From Juglans regia (lineage: Eukaryota > Streptophyta > Magnoliopsida > Fagales > Juglandaceae), in NCBI RefSeq assembly GCF_001411555.2, contig NC_049911.1:35663340-35727339 (forward strand): 64,000 nucleotides of DNA. The letters run 5' to 3'. Positions 11,401 through 23,218 of the stretch are shown here, piece after piece. The stretch's first letter is position 1; each line of letters starts with the position of its first letter. The translations under genes were made by a program, and so were the position numbers. The notes beneath the pieces were generated by a model, which saw nothing but the letters and a program-made list of their open reading frames with translations, was not told the DNA's origin and searched no databases.

Positions 11401-12660
11401 TGGCTGGCTCTCATGTTCAAGGTTTGACTTCTATGATATATATGTCCACAGGAAAACGTGTAATAAACCAACACACCGGCTTGTAAACATGACCATCATA
11501 TCCTCTTTGTTATCAGGCTTATCCAAACAAAAGACATCCTCTTTGCTGTCAAGGAATATATTCAGTGTATCAGCCAATGTTTTTTTGTAGGATCTTGAGG
11601 AGCCGAGTGGAAGGGTCACATGAGGCAGCAAGGCGTGCAGCATCATTACCTGTTTTTCTCTGTCATGGGCTAGGTATACATATTAATCCATCAGGTTTTG
11701 GTGATGTGATTTAAACTCATTTTATTCGAACTTTTTTCCCCCTTTTTTGCTAATTTCTGCTGGTGGGAGTTTAAAGTTATTCATTCCTATCACTCAAGTC
11801 ATACCAAGGAGCAGCTTCAGGAGCGGCAAAGCTGCTGAAACACTTCTATTGATACGAAGTTGAATATTTGTTTTTAATTACAATTTACCCTAAACCTTTG
11901 AAAATCTGCTTTGTTATGATAGAACTGTTTGTGATGATGGGAAAAAATGCACTCTAGTATACACCCACACATACAGATACACGCTACTATGCACACAGAC
12001 AAATATATCCTTGCTGGAGCTTTCCATGGAAACTTATTATTTGGCGATTACCAATCTTCTCATTGCTAGTTTTGTCACTCAGTCATCCATCTCAACAACT
12101 TCATCTATAGCGAAATTTGTTGATGACCCTTGATTGTGTAAAATTGTGTTACTACTGCTTTATTTTTCATCTGGCAAGTTTCTTGATTATGTCTTGATTC
12201 TGCGGCTCAACTTGTATGATGTGGCTTTTAGTCAAGTTCATGCATATTTGTGTTCCATTGTATTTTTTCTCTTCAAAGCACACCAAGAGATGAGACCAAA
12301 AGAAAAATTCATAATCACAGTTTCAAACAAAACAAAGCAAAACAAAAATGAAATTGCTCTCTATAAATGGAAATACATTTCATTTTGATGCCACAGGTGA
12401 TGATGTCGTTGCATATGAACATGGAAAGAGATCAGCGCAGACGTTAAGCTCTGCTGGATTTCAAAATCTCACATTTAGGACTTATAATGGGTATTCAAAC
12501 TACCTTCAGCATGGAGTGAGGAGACTAATATTTGTTCTTCTCAAAAGTTAGTCTCTCATGTGCAATATTGCTATGCAGGTTAGGTCATTACACAATCCCG
12601 GAAGAGACCGATGAAGTCTGTAGTTGGTTGACTGCAACTTTGGGACTCGAGGGATCTTGA
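8473..12660 (+). CDS. Acyl-protein thioesterase 2-like serine hydrolase
   Basis: Alpha/beta-hydrolase that removes palmitate from S-acylated proteins or acts as a lysophospholipase. Nine exons: 8473-8503, 8685-8799, 9888-9924, 10074-10143, 10373-10477, 11271-11421, 11591-11673, 12397-12490, 12579-12660. All are GT-AG and phases join to 255 residues, the usual APT length. Visible motifs: IIWLHGLGDKG near residue 40-50, the nucleophile Ser128 in GGFSMG, the acid in CHGLGDDVV (about Asp199) and the base in NGLGHYT (about His232), so the catalytic triad is complete. No signal peptide, so cytosolic. The 5' UTR probably starts near 7690-7930 and is spliced (acceptor gcag at about 8410). Same gene type as Arabidopsis At5g20060 (from recall). 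Intron 5 carries a SINE. Precise substrate unknown. Confidence 0.9.
10549..10637 (+). mobile_element. tRNA-derived SINE with perfect 15-bp target-site duplication
   Basis: An 89-bp insert in thioesterase intron 5. It contains ggcctgatggcacaagaccc (A-box-like) and catgggttcaaccccc (B-box, GGTTCAANCC type), and ends in an A-rich tail (tataaaaaag). It is flanked by identical 15-mers acataattttgtcaa at 10534-10548 and 10638-10652. The perfect duplication means the insertion is recent. Confidence 0.85.
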
Positions 12661-13599
12661 TCGTACTGGTGGGATAGGATGGAAGGAAAGCATATAAAAT
12701 AAGGGTTCGGAGTGGCACTCCAGAATAGATGGAATGGATAGTATGATTGGCGGGCACGGTTGATCTTTTCCTAAATAAGCTTTTTAACTGTAGCTCTCTT
12801 GTATTTGGTTTTTGTTGGGGGGGGTGTGGAGTTCAATCACAGGGAAACTCAAGGACAAAAGTGGGAAGATGGGGTGTACTCTACATGAATAGAAATTTTG
12901 TTTCTTTTGATAATGATGAAACATCATAATGTTTTTGATACATTGCGCAGTATTGGAGAAAATTTTGAATGCAGGATTGAATGCTTGAAATTATGTGCGC
13001 AGACTTGGGCTGTGCTCGGTCCAAGTTGTAATAGGCCGAGCTCAGAGTAGCAGAGTTGGTCATACCTGGTCATCTGTCCTGTGGCCTTGACTATTATATT
13101 GGGTTAAAAGATCCCAAATTTGAGCAGTGTCTGCAATGCCGGGTGGATGTATCTTTGTCAAGAAAGTATAGATGATTCAACTTTCGACAAGGGCGGGTGG
13201 GGTCTACATCTACGGGATTGGATCCACCCAACGAGTAACTGGTCTCTTTTAACTATAAAGAAAGTTCGATATTCGGATTAGATCAACGAGAAAGGGCGGA
13301 TGTACAGAACCTTTCAACTAGATAATGCTTTTTCCAAACATATATTTAGAAGATTCTTATCAAAGAAAGACTGGATTAATTGAGGCTATTCAAACGGGCA
13401 CAGGTAAACTAAATGGTATTTTCGTAGCAATTGGGATTATGTATCAACATGTTTTTTTTCTTTATATATATATATTTTATGAATTGTTAAAGATATATGC
13501 ATGAGAAAAATCTACTAATTCATTTTATCTATTTTATTCAAAGGCGAGTAAATTAAAGAACTTTCTGATTCAACTTGTTCATAAGAGAAATACTCTAAC

Positions 13600-13740
13600 C
13601 ACAATAGAATGTATAATTACTTTTATTGTAAAATAAATTTAATGAATTACATGAATCTGCATCAGTTTATAAAATTACTTTTGTGCAATCTTTGTGGCTG
13701 TAGCAATACTCTATTCATAATACTCTTACTAATGCATGGA
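13600..13740. repeat. Dispersed MITE-like repeat, family B
   Basis: Blocks tacttttattgtaaaataaa, tttaatgaattacatgaatc and tttataaaattacttttgtg recur with changes at 7175-7260, 19875-19930, 42244-42400 and 44440-44560. Non-coding and about 140 bp. Class is not determinable from what I can see. Confidence 0.4.
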
Positions 13741-14381
13741 CTTGTTCATAAGAATTCGGGACGTACTGGTTTGATTCAATGTATAAAGTGAATTTTAGGA
13801 AGTTCGAGAGAAGTAGGGCCGAGCAAAGTTTTAAGCATGTGAGGGACACTTTCATTCTCAAAAGAGACCATTTGAAAATCGGAGAAAATGCAGGCGCAAA
13901 ATTAGGACGTAAGAAACCAGAAAGAAGTCGGGACTTGCAAATAAAACTCATTCAACCTTTGTGTTAAGGTAGAGCTCTGTAAAGTAAAACACTTGATTGA
14001 ATAAAGAAACGCTTAAAACCAAAGACATGATATTGAAGATATGAGAAGGAAGACTACAATTACAAATGATAGTGCAGTAAGAGACGGACTTGGAGAATTA
14101 TGTATTAATACTTATGTGATAATACACAAGCATACAAACTTCTCTGTAGTCTATATTATATGCTATGGATATCTGGGTTGGGCCTAAGTTGTTTTAGCAT
14201 TACTACAATTAATTGTATGAAAGTGACTCTGAAATGGGCCATACGGGCTTTCTCCATCTCAGCTCAAGCTATAAATTGGGCTAAACATTGGGCCGAATCG
14301 GAAATTTTCAAAGATTCATTACCTTTTCACACTTACAATTAACCTTATCCTAACCAGAGTAATATTTCAGATCTTAAAGCT

Positions 14382-14555
14382 GTATTTGGATGTTGAGCTG
14401 AATTAAATTATGATGATAAAATATTATTAAAATATTATTTTTTAATATTATTATTATTTTGAGATTTGAAAAAGTTGAATTGTTTGTTATATTTTGTATT
14501 GAAATCTGAAAAAGTTATAATGATGAGTTGAGATAAGTTTAGTAATCAAACAAAG
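14382..14555 (+). mobile_element. Tourist-like MITE, family A copy 2
   Basis: Starts gtatttggatgttgagctga and ends gataagtttagtaatcaaac, with the same interior as the other family A copies (gagatttgaaaaagttgaat, aatgatgagttgaga). It is in the opposite orientation to the copy at 5260. Confidence 0.55.
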
Positions 14556-15237
14556 CTTGATTCAAATAATCATGTTTTTGTGTGTGTGTGTGAAGATGAT
14601 TAAAAATGTTATTAGTAATAATATATACCACATTCTCATTTTACTATATAATATATTGCCCTTTATCATTCTTGGATTATTTTTTATTTTTGTAAAAAAA
14701 TAATAATAGAGATTGATGAGTAATGTTTTTTCATAATAGTGGAAATTAATAAAGTAGAATGAGAGTAGAATATATAAAATATCAAACGCCTAACCACGAG
14801 ATCGATCGTCTTCCGAGTTCGAAGTTCTAAATCCCAAACAATTATGCAAGGGGCCGGGGCCGGGGCCAAGTCAGAGGAATTCTTGGAGATCATACATTTC
14901 ACATATATGGAAGAGGAACCGAACTTAAACATGTGTAAACCTAAATATATAGTGTTTATTTTCATTGATAATAAATATAGATCATCGGTACGTATCCAAG
15001 CGCGCGCTCACACACATGTATATATAATATAAAAAAGTTATACACATCGTTTTTACACTATACATTACATATTTTTTTTTTCCTTACTAAATGTGTCGCT
15101 TTTGGTGATTAGATTTTAAAATTTTAAAAATGTATAGTATATTGTGTAGAAATGATAAGTAAAAGAGGTTATATCTCTTGATATTGTTATCGTGAAACCA
15201 CGCAAGGAATTGAATAATTAATAGGAAGAGCAATGCT

Positions 15238-15430
15238 ATACAACTTCTCATCCTCTACACATAACATTTTTTTACAATTTTAAAATTTTAAAATTTTAAA
15301 TTTTTTTTTTTTAGTTTATTCTTTTTAAACTAATTCAATTTTTCTATTCATTATTCATATATTAAATATTTGATAAAATAAAAATAAAAATAAATTTTAA
15401 AAAGTGTGGTGTGTGGAGGTTATGTGAATA
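15238..15430. mobile_element. MITE, family C copy 1
   Basis: Begins ctatacaacttctcatcctc and ends gtgtggaggttatgtgaata. The interior (aaactaattcaatttttcta, ttattcatatattaaatatt) reappears inverted at 16121-16318. The ends are partly complementary (tctacacata / tgtgtggaggt). About 190 bp, non-coding. Confidence 0.5.
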
Positions 15431-16120
15431 GTAAGAGATTGTGTAGATTTTTTAAATCAAAGATTCCATATGTGCAATATAAATTAGTATTACCTGTAGA
15501 AGTAGTAGTAGTAGTAGTAGTATGCATAGATAATTTCTAGGAGTTGGCTAGAAATATGTGCAGCATCAAAGGGGTGGACATTTGGGGACTCCCAGAGCAC
15601 AATGAAAAAGATATTGGAGGCCGGGTCTTAAAAGTGAACACCTTTTATCATTGTGCTTATAGCTAGCCTTATACTACTACACACACAGCTGATGATCTAC
15701 ACCTCACGTGCATGCGAGTCTACCCAAGAACGAATTACGTAAAAAAACATATAAACATATATATATTAGCAGATCAATACGAAATTCGATATATTTTTTT
15801 CCTTTCTCGTACGTACGTACGTCTGTCTCTTAACCCGACACGATCACTCATGCGAGAATATTCAGCATGCAATTTCATTAATTTGCTGGCAATACTTATA
15901 AACAATTAACGTTATAGGCTGACTAATAATTAATTCCAATTACGGTTAAGATAATTCTAATTTCAATGTCTATAGCTATCTTAATTTATTTAAGCAGAAA
16001 ATATACTGACGTATATATGTGTCCTACTTTTAAGTGACTTTTCATTTAAGCAGCTAAGTTATAAAAAAATCATTTAAAATATGCATATTATATATCTCCT
16101 TTTAACTTAAACAAAAAAAG

Positions 16121-16318
16121 CTACACAACTTCTACACACCATACTTTTTTTAATTTTTATTATTTTTTTCTTTTATCCAATATTTAATATATGAATAATG
16201 AATAGAAAATTTTAATTAGTTTAAAAAGAATAAACTAAAAAAAATTTAAAAAACATATTTAAAAATTTAAAAATATTTTGAAAATGTAATGTGTGGAGGT
16301 TGGCAAGTTATGTAACAT
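16121..16318. mobile_element. MITE, family C copy 2, inverted
   Basis: Begins ctacacaacttctacacacc and ends gtgtggaggttggcaagtta. The interior (aatatttaatatatgaataa, agtttaaaaagaataaacta) is the reverse complement of the copy at 15238-15430. The pair forms a large imperfect inverted repeat about 0.7 kb apart. Confidence 0.55.
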
Positions 16319-16410
16319 TACTCTAATTTAAAAGCTGCTATAAACATGAACAATAATGAATAGTATTATAGTAATGAACAGTGCAAACAGTAATGAATAG
16401 TTCTGAACAT

Positions 16411-16594
16411 TGCTACAGTAATGAATAGTGCTAAACAATAAAATAAATAATAGAATTTTATTAAATATTTTTAAGAGAGTAAAATCATATAAATAATTAG
16501 AGTTTTTAATATAATTTAAATCTCATAATATTTTTAATTAACTAAAATTATTTAGATAAAATGATTTTATACCATTATAATATTTTTGGAGTTT
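16411..16594 (+). repeat. 184-bp direct duplication, unit 1
   Basis: Starts tgctacagtaatgaatagtg and ends accattataatatttttgga + gttt. Unit 2 at 16617-16800 has the same length and order with scattered substitutions. Both are preceded by short echoes of acagtaatgaacagtg. Confidence 0.8.
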
Positions 16595-16616
16595 GCTCAT
16601 GAACAGTAATAAACAG

Positions 16617-16800
16617 TGCTACAGTAATGAACAATGCTGAACAGTAAAATAAATAATAGAATTTTGTTAAATATTTTTAAGAGAGTAAAATCATAAAAAT
16701 AATTAGAGTTTTTAACATAAGTTAAATCTAATAATATTCTTAATTAACTAAAATCATTTAGATAAAATGATTTTCTGCCATTATAATATTTTTGGAGTTT
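16617..16800 (+). repeat. 184-bp direct duplication, unit 2
   Basis: Starts tgctacagtaatgaacaatg. Equal in length to unit 1, with about a dozen or so differences by eye and no net indel. A 22-bp linker separates the units. Confidence 0.8.
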
Positions 16801-17149
16801 TCAAAATAGAAGAGACTTACTTTAATAATGAAAAAATGTGAGAGCAATATAGAAATAAAAGATTTTATATTTTTTCAATGCTCCATGAGTCATTGAGTAT
16901 TGTGGTTGAATTCTACACAATTCATATATTTTGCTAAGAAAACTATTGTTAAAATATCCAAAATCTTTTAATTTTCATATTACTCATATTATTGTAACGT
17001 TTTGTTATCATTATGATGTTTGTTAAAATTTATTTTCCTAGTCCTGTGCATTAAATTATTAACTAATTAATTTTCTTTAAAAAAATATATTATTTTTACA
17101 CATCATAATATTTTTTTGGACACATCATTTTCAATTAGATAAATGGGCA

Positions 17150-17177
17150 AACGTGCTTTGCACGTTATATAACTGCT
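17150..17177 (+). mobile_element. Candidate Helitron 3' terminus
   Basis: A 6-bp-stem hairpin (acgtgc ttt gcacgt) is followed after about ten bases by CTAG and then T. This is the arrangement that marks Helitron 3' ends (hairpin then CTRR, inserted before T). The AT-rich, acagtaatgaa-rich DNA to its left may be the element body. I could not place the 5' TC end. Confidence 0.55.
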
Positions 17178-17189
17178 AGTATATATATA

Positions 17190-17709
17190 TAGGGCAGCGG
17201 AGCCTCGCCTTGTAGGTCAAGACACTGGCGGGGGGTGGTATGGCCCCGGTGCTCCATCCCCCGCCCCACACTTCAATTTTTTTTATATAAATATTTATTA
17301 TTTTTACTATATATAAATATATTAATATCATGTATTAAGTAGAACTTTTATTTAATACTTTGTGTAAGTTGTAATATAGTAGAGTGATCATTTTATAGAT
17401 TTTTTTGACAATACAAATGATCTCACACTTAAACAATATGAGACTCTTGTATTATATTACAACTTACATAAAATATGCAAAAAATTTAAAAATTACGTAA
17501 TTTTTAAATTATAGTCATATTTACAAATTTTTTAACCTAATGGACTGTAATCCATTATTGAAGTGGACGGAAGGCGGGATGGATTAGGAGTCCACCCCCG
17601 CCCCTAAGATGCGGGGGTGGGAGGCAAGGGTGAAAACCTCACCCCGGCTCATGCGGGGTGGAGGTGGGGATTAGGGGGCTACCCCACACCGTATGGTGCT
17701 GGTAGCACC

Positions 17710-17710
<1 letters not shown>
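17190..17710. mobile_element. GC-ended non-autonomous element in a (TA)n tract
   Basis: GC-rich arms (agggcagcggagcctcgcct ... ccatcccccgccccacac on the left; gtccacccccgcccctaaga ... ggtgctggtagcacc on the right) flank an AT-rich centre. Both outer ends abut tatatata. The outer ends share only a short inverted TAGG/CCTA, so terminal repeats are weak. It could be a hAT-type MITE; that is inference. Confidence 0.4.
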
Positions 17711-17740
<30 letters not shown>

Positions 17741-19296
17741 GATGTGATGAGAATAACGAAATCTATGATAAAGAAATATAACATTGCTTATCACAATATT
17801 GAAAAGTGATCTAAATGTGCATTACTCCAGTGGTTTTAGTCACAGTTTGTTAATATATACATGATGTATATATAGGTCACGTACGCATGTAATTCCCAAA
17901 GGAGAATTTGTGGACAAATGTACATGCATGCATGCTTGCATATGTAAATATATATATATATATATATATGTATAAATTAGTATACTTTAAATTAAGTATT
18001 CACTACGTGGGTACTTGGCTAGATCAGTTATACGTATATATCTTTAATCTTATATATACGTCATGTGTGTGTGTGGGGGGGAGGGGGGAAGATTAAAAGA
18101 GAAAGTGGAAAGTGGAATGGAATACGTTAGGTGTATAGGGTACGTTTGGTCATGGTCATGCATGGAAGCATTTCCCAAAGCGAGAATCGAATCGGTCTGC
18201 AGGCACCCCCATGCAGCTTTCTTTCTTTTTTGCTTTTTTCACAGTTTGCTACAGCCTTGATCTTTACCATTCCCCAAGAATAATGGTGGGTGAATGATAT
18301 CTTATATATAAATAGCGCTAGCTTAGGTTTTCAAACTTGTATTTATTTATTTCTGTCTCTCGGCCAGCCAGCCAGTAGTACTGTCTTTCTTCTCTTCATT
18401 CTCTAGCTCGAGAGAAAAGGGGAAAAAGAAAATGACAGCGAAAAAGCCATACCAGCAATGAAGAAGAAAAAGAAAAAGAAAAGATGGTCAAAATTTGAAC
18501 CTCGAAGACTTCTCTTCCATCATGATGATGATCAACTTCGACTATCTTTATCGAAACTCTACCTCATGCATATATTTTGATCATTTAATTTGAACCCTTA
18601 GCTATATATAATATCGTCCTTCGATTATATATTCATATATCCCTTCACATGAAAATTCGGTCATAAAAAGAGAATTGATCTTCTCTTTCATTAATATATA
18701 TCGCAGTCTTCGCTTAATGTATATAAAGTGAAAAGGGAAAAACTTATCATTTTAAAAAACACTGCCGCACATGCATAATCAAATATTGCTTGAATTTCTG
18801 GTTCGTTAATTTCCTCAAGTACTTCCATGCAGATCAATCTTCTTATCATTTTATAGCTAAAGATCAAGCTGATTTGTACACAGAGATCTGAATTAAGGTT
18901 CAAGGCCAAATTAATTAGCTAGAGGTTTGAGAAACATTACAAGATCAATTGAATTGATTAATGATGAGGCCACTCATTAAACCACACATGATAGGAGGAC
19001 ACACATGCAGCATGCAATGCATGAGTACTACTACAGCCCTTACTTTAATGCACGCTTTATTAATCACTCGATCAAAATTAGAAAATATGTTGTCTTAGAA
19101 GTGAACTCTTTTGACTTATATATTCATATATTTTTTGGGTTCCAAGTACAATAAAAGGAATATTCAAAATTGAAAAGCAACCACCATTTTTCATACATAG
19201 TGACTGTTTCTTTTGCGGGCTCTCATATTCATGCATGTTGTCTGTCTGGCCGTAAGAGATAGTGGATTTTGTTCTTACTTCTAATTATCTAATCCT

Positions 19297-19332
19297 AATA
19301 TCCCAAACACCATATATGGTGTTTGGGATATT
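19297..19332. repeat. Perfect 36-bp palindrome
   Basis: Arms of 15 bases (aatatcccaaacacc and its exact reverse complement) meet across atatat, which is itself palindromic, so the whole 36 bp is perfectly self-complementary. Complementarity stops at the next base on each side. Confidence 0.95.
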
Positions 19333-20162
19333 GGAGCTGGCCGACCATGCATGCCTTTTTTTTTTCCAACTTGTCGAATGAGAGTCCTGGTTAAATGCAA
19401 TAGTCAAAAAGTATTTTAAAGGGTCGTTCATGAATTAATTCTATGTCTAAAAGATGTTGGAGAGGGCCGGGGCTATATATGCTGTGTTTAGAGGTTACAT
19501 TAATGTTAAATTGCTAATTTGCTTTATCATGTACGTGGGGACAAGGCCGGAGCTTAATTAGCTTGACAAAGTTGAACAGAATGACCTAAATGAACATGCA
19601 TCATGTCTATGCACTTTTTCTTGAAGCATGGACGATTCCAGTCTTCTCACCATTTCAACGGGTCGGGATGAGAAAAGTGTAATCTCTTATAATTTTTTGT
19701 GTTTTCTTTAGAGGATATTGTTGGCTATATAGTATAATTAATTAATTCGTAAGAATATTGCATGGGATTGAATAAACATATATATTATTTGAAGAGAGTA
19801 CATACACTTGATAAATGTTTTAATCACAGAGAGGGATCTATAAACAGTTAATATGGCTTATATATAATATGGTACGATAGATTATAAAACTATTTTTATT
19901 ATAAAATAAATTTAAACGTATTACATGAAGTGAGCTAGCAGATGATTAATTGATTTTGGCCGGTTGCATTATATACATACTGTTATTTTCTTAATCTTTT
20001 TTTCCTTTGGAATAGGATTTACTTTTATCTCTTTTCCTAAGTTTTGGTTTTTGTGATTCCATGGTTCAAGGAAGCAAAGTGAAGCGAATATGAAAAAGAA
20101 CAACCTAGCTAACCCTCCACTGGCTACCTCAATCTGCTCGGTTCCCGAGGATCTTAAGGAAG

Positions 20163-20170
20163 TATATAAA
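20163..20170 (+). promoter_or_regulatory. TATA box of the RanBP2 zinc-finger gene
   Basis: tatataaa about 30 bp before a CA-rich leader that runs to a strong splice donor (ttag|gtaagt) at 20290/20291. Spacing fits a transcription start near 20195. Confidence 0.6.
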
Positions 20171-20194
20171 CTCATTCCAGCCCATGGCCATTCA

Positions 20195-20707
20195 ACAATC
20201 ATAAATTCCTCATACAGTCTGTCTTCATCATACATTCTGTCTTCAACTTCAAGCAACTTAACCTTCACATACTCACTTTGTTTTCTTTAGGTAAGTCCTT
20301 TAACATACACACATACGCATAGATGTTTTTATTTTCATATGCATATTATATCCTAGCAGGCTGCTGATCATTTCTGATCTCAAAGGTTGATCATGGCCAG
20401 CCGGGTTTGTTTCAAGCTCGATGCTTATTACGTACAAATCCCATTATGTTTATAATTACTTCTATTAATTCCTTTTTGCTCGGCCTTGAGTCCAGCTTGT
20501 AACGCCTAGATGTATTAGTTGATCATGATACTTTCAAAGGACCTTTAACGAATAATATATAATTAATTAACTTCAATAGTACAGTGTAATTGTTAGTCTG
20601 GCTAGCTAGCTCAATCATATATATATATATATAGCTGGCCGGCGTCTTTCTTTGTTATGTAATGGACTAATGAAGTTCTCTCTCTCTCTGTCTGGAATTT
20701 ATAATAG
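20195..20707 (+). other. 5' UTR exon and UTR intron of the zinc-finger gene
   Basis: Leader about 20195-20290, then intron 20291-20707 with donor gtaagt and acceptor ataatag, leaving 8 nt before the ATG. Long 5' UTR introns often raise expression in plants; that role here is inferred. Confidence 0.6.
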
Positions 20708-20715
20708 AAAGGAAA

Positions 20716-21204
20716 ATGAGCAGACCAGGAGATTGGAATTGCAGATCATGCAACCATCTCAACTTTCAAAGAAGGGATTCATGCCAGCGGTGCGGGGAGC
20801 CAAGACCAGCCGAGAGAGGTGACTACGGAAGCTTTGGGGGAAGAGGCAGCCCAACATTTGGGTTCAATACAGGCCCGGATGTCCGCCCTGGCGACTGGTA
20901 CTGCACCTTCGGAACCTGCGGGGCTCACAACTTTGCTAGCCGCTCAAGCTGCTTCAAGTGCGGTGCCTCCAAGGATGAATCTTCCGGTGGGGGATATGAA
21001 GGTGACAGGCCTAGAATGAGAGGTTTTGGATTTGGCAGTGGCAGTGGCAGTTCTGGCAGCTCCAGTACTCGCTCGGGCTGGAAATCTGGTGACTGGATTT
21101 GCAGTAGGTCGGGCTGCAACGAGCACAATTTCGCTAGCAGGATGGAATGTTTTCGGTGCAATGCACCGAGGGACTCAAGCGGCAGGTCTCCATATTCATC
21201 CTAG
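20716..21204 (+). CDS. RanBP2-type zinc-finger protein (three fingers)
   Basis: Single-exon coding region of 162 residues. Three RanBP2 fingers of the form W-x-C-x(2-4)-C-x3-N-x6-C-x2-C are visible: GDWNCRSCNHLNFQRRDSCQ (about residues 5-27), GDWYCTFGTCGAHNFASRSS (about 58-82) and GDWICSRSGCNEHNFASRME (about 125-149). The linkers are Gly/Ser/Arg-rich. In plants this class binds single-stranded RNA and localises to nucleus or cytoplasm; the exact role is unknown. The second and third fingers share the CxxxxC spacing and HNFASR. The ATG at 20716 is the first after a 5' UTR intron (20291-20707). A 101-bp intron (21220-21320) lies in the 3' UTR, only 15 nt after the stop, too close to provoke nonsense-mediated decay by the usual 50-nt rule. 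Similar to Arabidopsis At3g15680-type proteins (from recall). Confidence 0.9.
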   Translation: MSRPGDWNCRSCNHLNFQRRDSCQRCGEPRPAERGDYGSFGGRGSPTFGFNTGPDVRPGDWYCTFGTCGAHNFASRSSCFKCGASKDESSGGGYEGDRPRMRGFGFGSGSGSSGSSSTRSGWKSGDWICSRSGCNEHNFASRMECFRCNAPRDSSGRSPYSS

Positions 21205-22952
21205 AGTTTCCATTTGTGGGTAAGGATCTTTGGCCACTTCAAATATATGAACGTACAGTTTTCCGCCATTGTAGTATATGATCCCTAGCTATTAATTATA
21301 TTCACGAATTTAATTTACAGGTACTGCTGTCCAAGGTGGAGAGAATTATCAAGAAAGTTCATGATCATGCCCAAGATATCCGAAGTTACTCTCATTTTGG
21401 CCACCACCTGATCTATTTTTTGTTCTTTTTCTTGTTGGTTAATGAAAGTCTAAATCATTCAGCATTCTGTGAGCTTCCTTATATATTTTAGCATCTAAAG
21501 GTATGGTTGTTGATCATCTGGTCATGTATCGATTTAATATATAATATTATCATCATGGTGTCCTTGTGTTTGAGAGGGTTTCTTTCTTGCCTCAATATTA
21601 TTGATGCGAGGTGCTGATCATTCTGGCGGCCTCTATCTAGCTAGCTAATTATGTTGAGAATATATTTCAAGATCTCTCTCTCTCTCTCTCTCTCTGGCTT
21701 TTACTGGGGCCTTCAAAGTGATGAAAGAGCTGTTCATCATGGACCACACTCGGGTCTTTTGGTTAAGCCAATGTTTCTTGACAATTAACAAATTGGATTC
21801 TATAATTAATATATATCATGTTCGAATGTGTTGTACGTGCCTTGCAATATTACCACGTACCTTCACCACTTCACGATACCTCACATCTCTAAAGATGAGA
21901 ATCGATCGGATAAATATACATTATATTAATGCGTGTCATGTCGACACTTACAAAGAGATTCATGAAAGTACTCCATATATATATATATATATATAATATA
22001 TATGTGTGTGCATCTTCATTAATAATTTTCCTTTCAATATTCGATCCCTTCGTCTAAAAATTTGAGAGTACGTGCATGGGCTCTCAAGTTCTCAAAGTAC
22101 TTAATGCCATCCTCCATGCATGGGAATGAATCAAATGATAGATTAATGCCTTTGCACTGATTTTTAAATGTGATCAGGTTCCGCCTCTTGTAAGAGAAAA
22201 AAACTAATCTTATTTTGTACGAATATATATGATTATCAAACTAATTGATCATTCTGCTTAATTAATTACGATCGAGTACTACATGAGCATGTAGAGGATA
22301 TATGATGGATGCATGGCATAATTGAACTATTTTAGCTTTGATATATATATATATATATGTATCTACTATATCATATTAATTCTTGCTTTGTTGAGAACAA
22401 GAAATATTAGTGGAGATCTTGAAAATTAATTAAAGGCCAAAACGAGATATATAATTATGACACGCGCGAAAGCATAAAGAAAAGATCAGACGACTCACAA
22501 TTAACGAAGTTAATTTCGAGATATAATGTTCGTGTTGTACTGTGCTCTAACAAGACAAGAAATTAATAATTAGGTCAATCAATGCAAGATTCTTAGGTTA
22601 ATTATATATCATGGAAATTAGGTGATATGCATGTAATGATTTATTCGTGTACTTGAGCAATCATGGACGTACTGAGTTAACGCAAAAATGGATATTATAT
22701 AAAGCTAAATCAAACTCATCTCCCTCTCTCTCTATCTCTCTATTTCCTGTGATATGCAATCATTATCATCTGCAATCATTTCTTTTTTAAAGAAGGGATA
22801 TCGATGAACAAGTATATATAAATATATATATATAGAATATTGTTACAGAACTGTTAGCACATATTATAAATATTACGTAGCTACTTCTAGTCTTTTGTTT
22901 TGTTTTTGTTTTTTTTTTGGTGCAAAACGCATTAGACTTTCTGGCTTCTACC

Positions 22953-23218
22953 CCTATCTCTCTCTTCTACTCTCTCTCATCATCTCTCTCTAGCATCTCT
23001 CTCATCTGCGCTCTCTCTCTCTCATCATATCTCTCTCTCTCTCCTTGACTCTCTCTCATCCCTCATTGTCTCTCTCTCTCTCCTCGACTCTCTCTCACCC
23101 CTCATCATCTCTTTCTCATCTCTGCTCTCTCTCCCATCTCCGCTTTCTCTCATCTCAGTCTCTCTCTTTCATCTCTACTTTCTCTCTTATCAACTCTCTC
23201 TCATCGTCTCTCTCTTAG
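22953..23218 (+). repeat. Degenerate (CT)n polypyrimidine tract
   Basis: About 265 bp made almost only of C and T on the plus strand, built from (CT)3-6 runs broken by CATC, GACT and CGCT. A long polypurine/polypyrimidine stretch of this kind can adopt triplex structure. Confidence 0.85.

Larger units (their letters stand above)
12661..20160. other. Long repeat-rich spacer
   Basis: 12661 to about 13050 is the likely 3' UTR and downstream part of the thioesterase gene. After that I see no gene. The stretch holds MITEs (13600-13740, 14382-14555, 15238-15430, 16121-16318), (TA)n runs, a (TAG)n run at 15505-15521, a 184-bp direct duplication, a Helitron-like end at 17150-17177, a GC-rich element at 17190-17710 and a perfect palindrome at 19297-19332. 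18060-18430 is less AT-rich and CT-rich like a plant leader, but no ORF follows. Confidence 0.5.
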
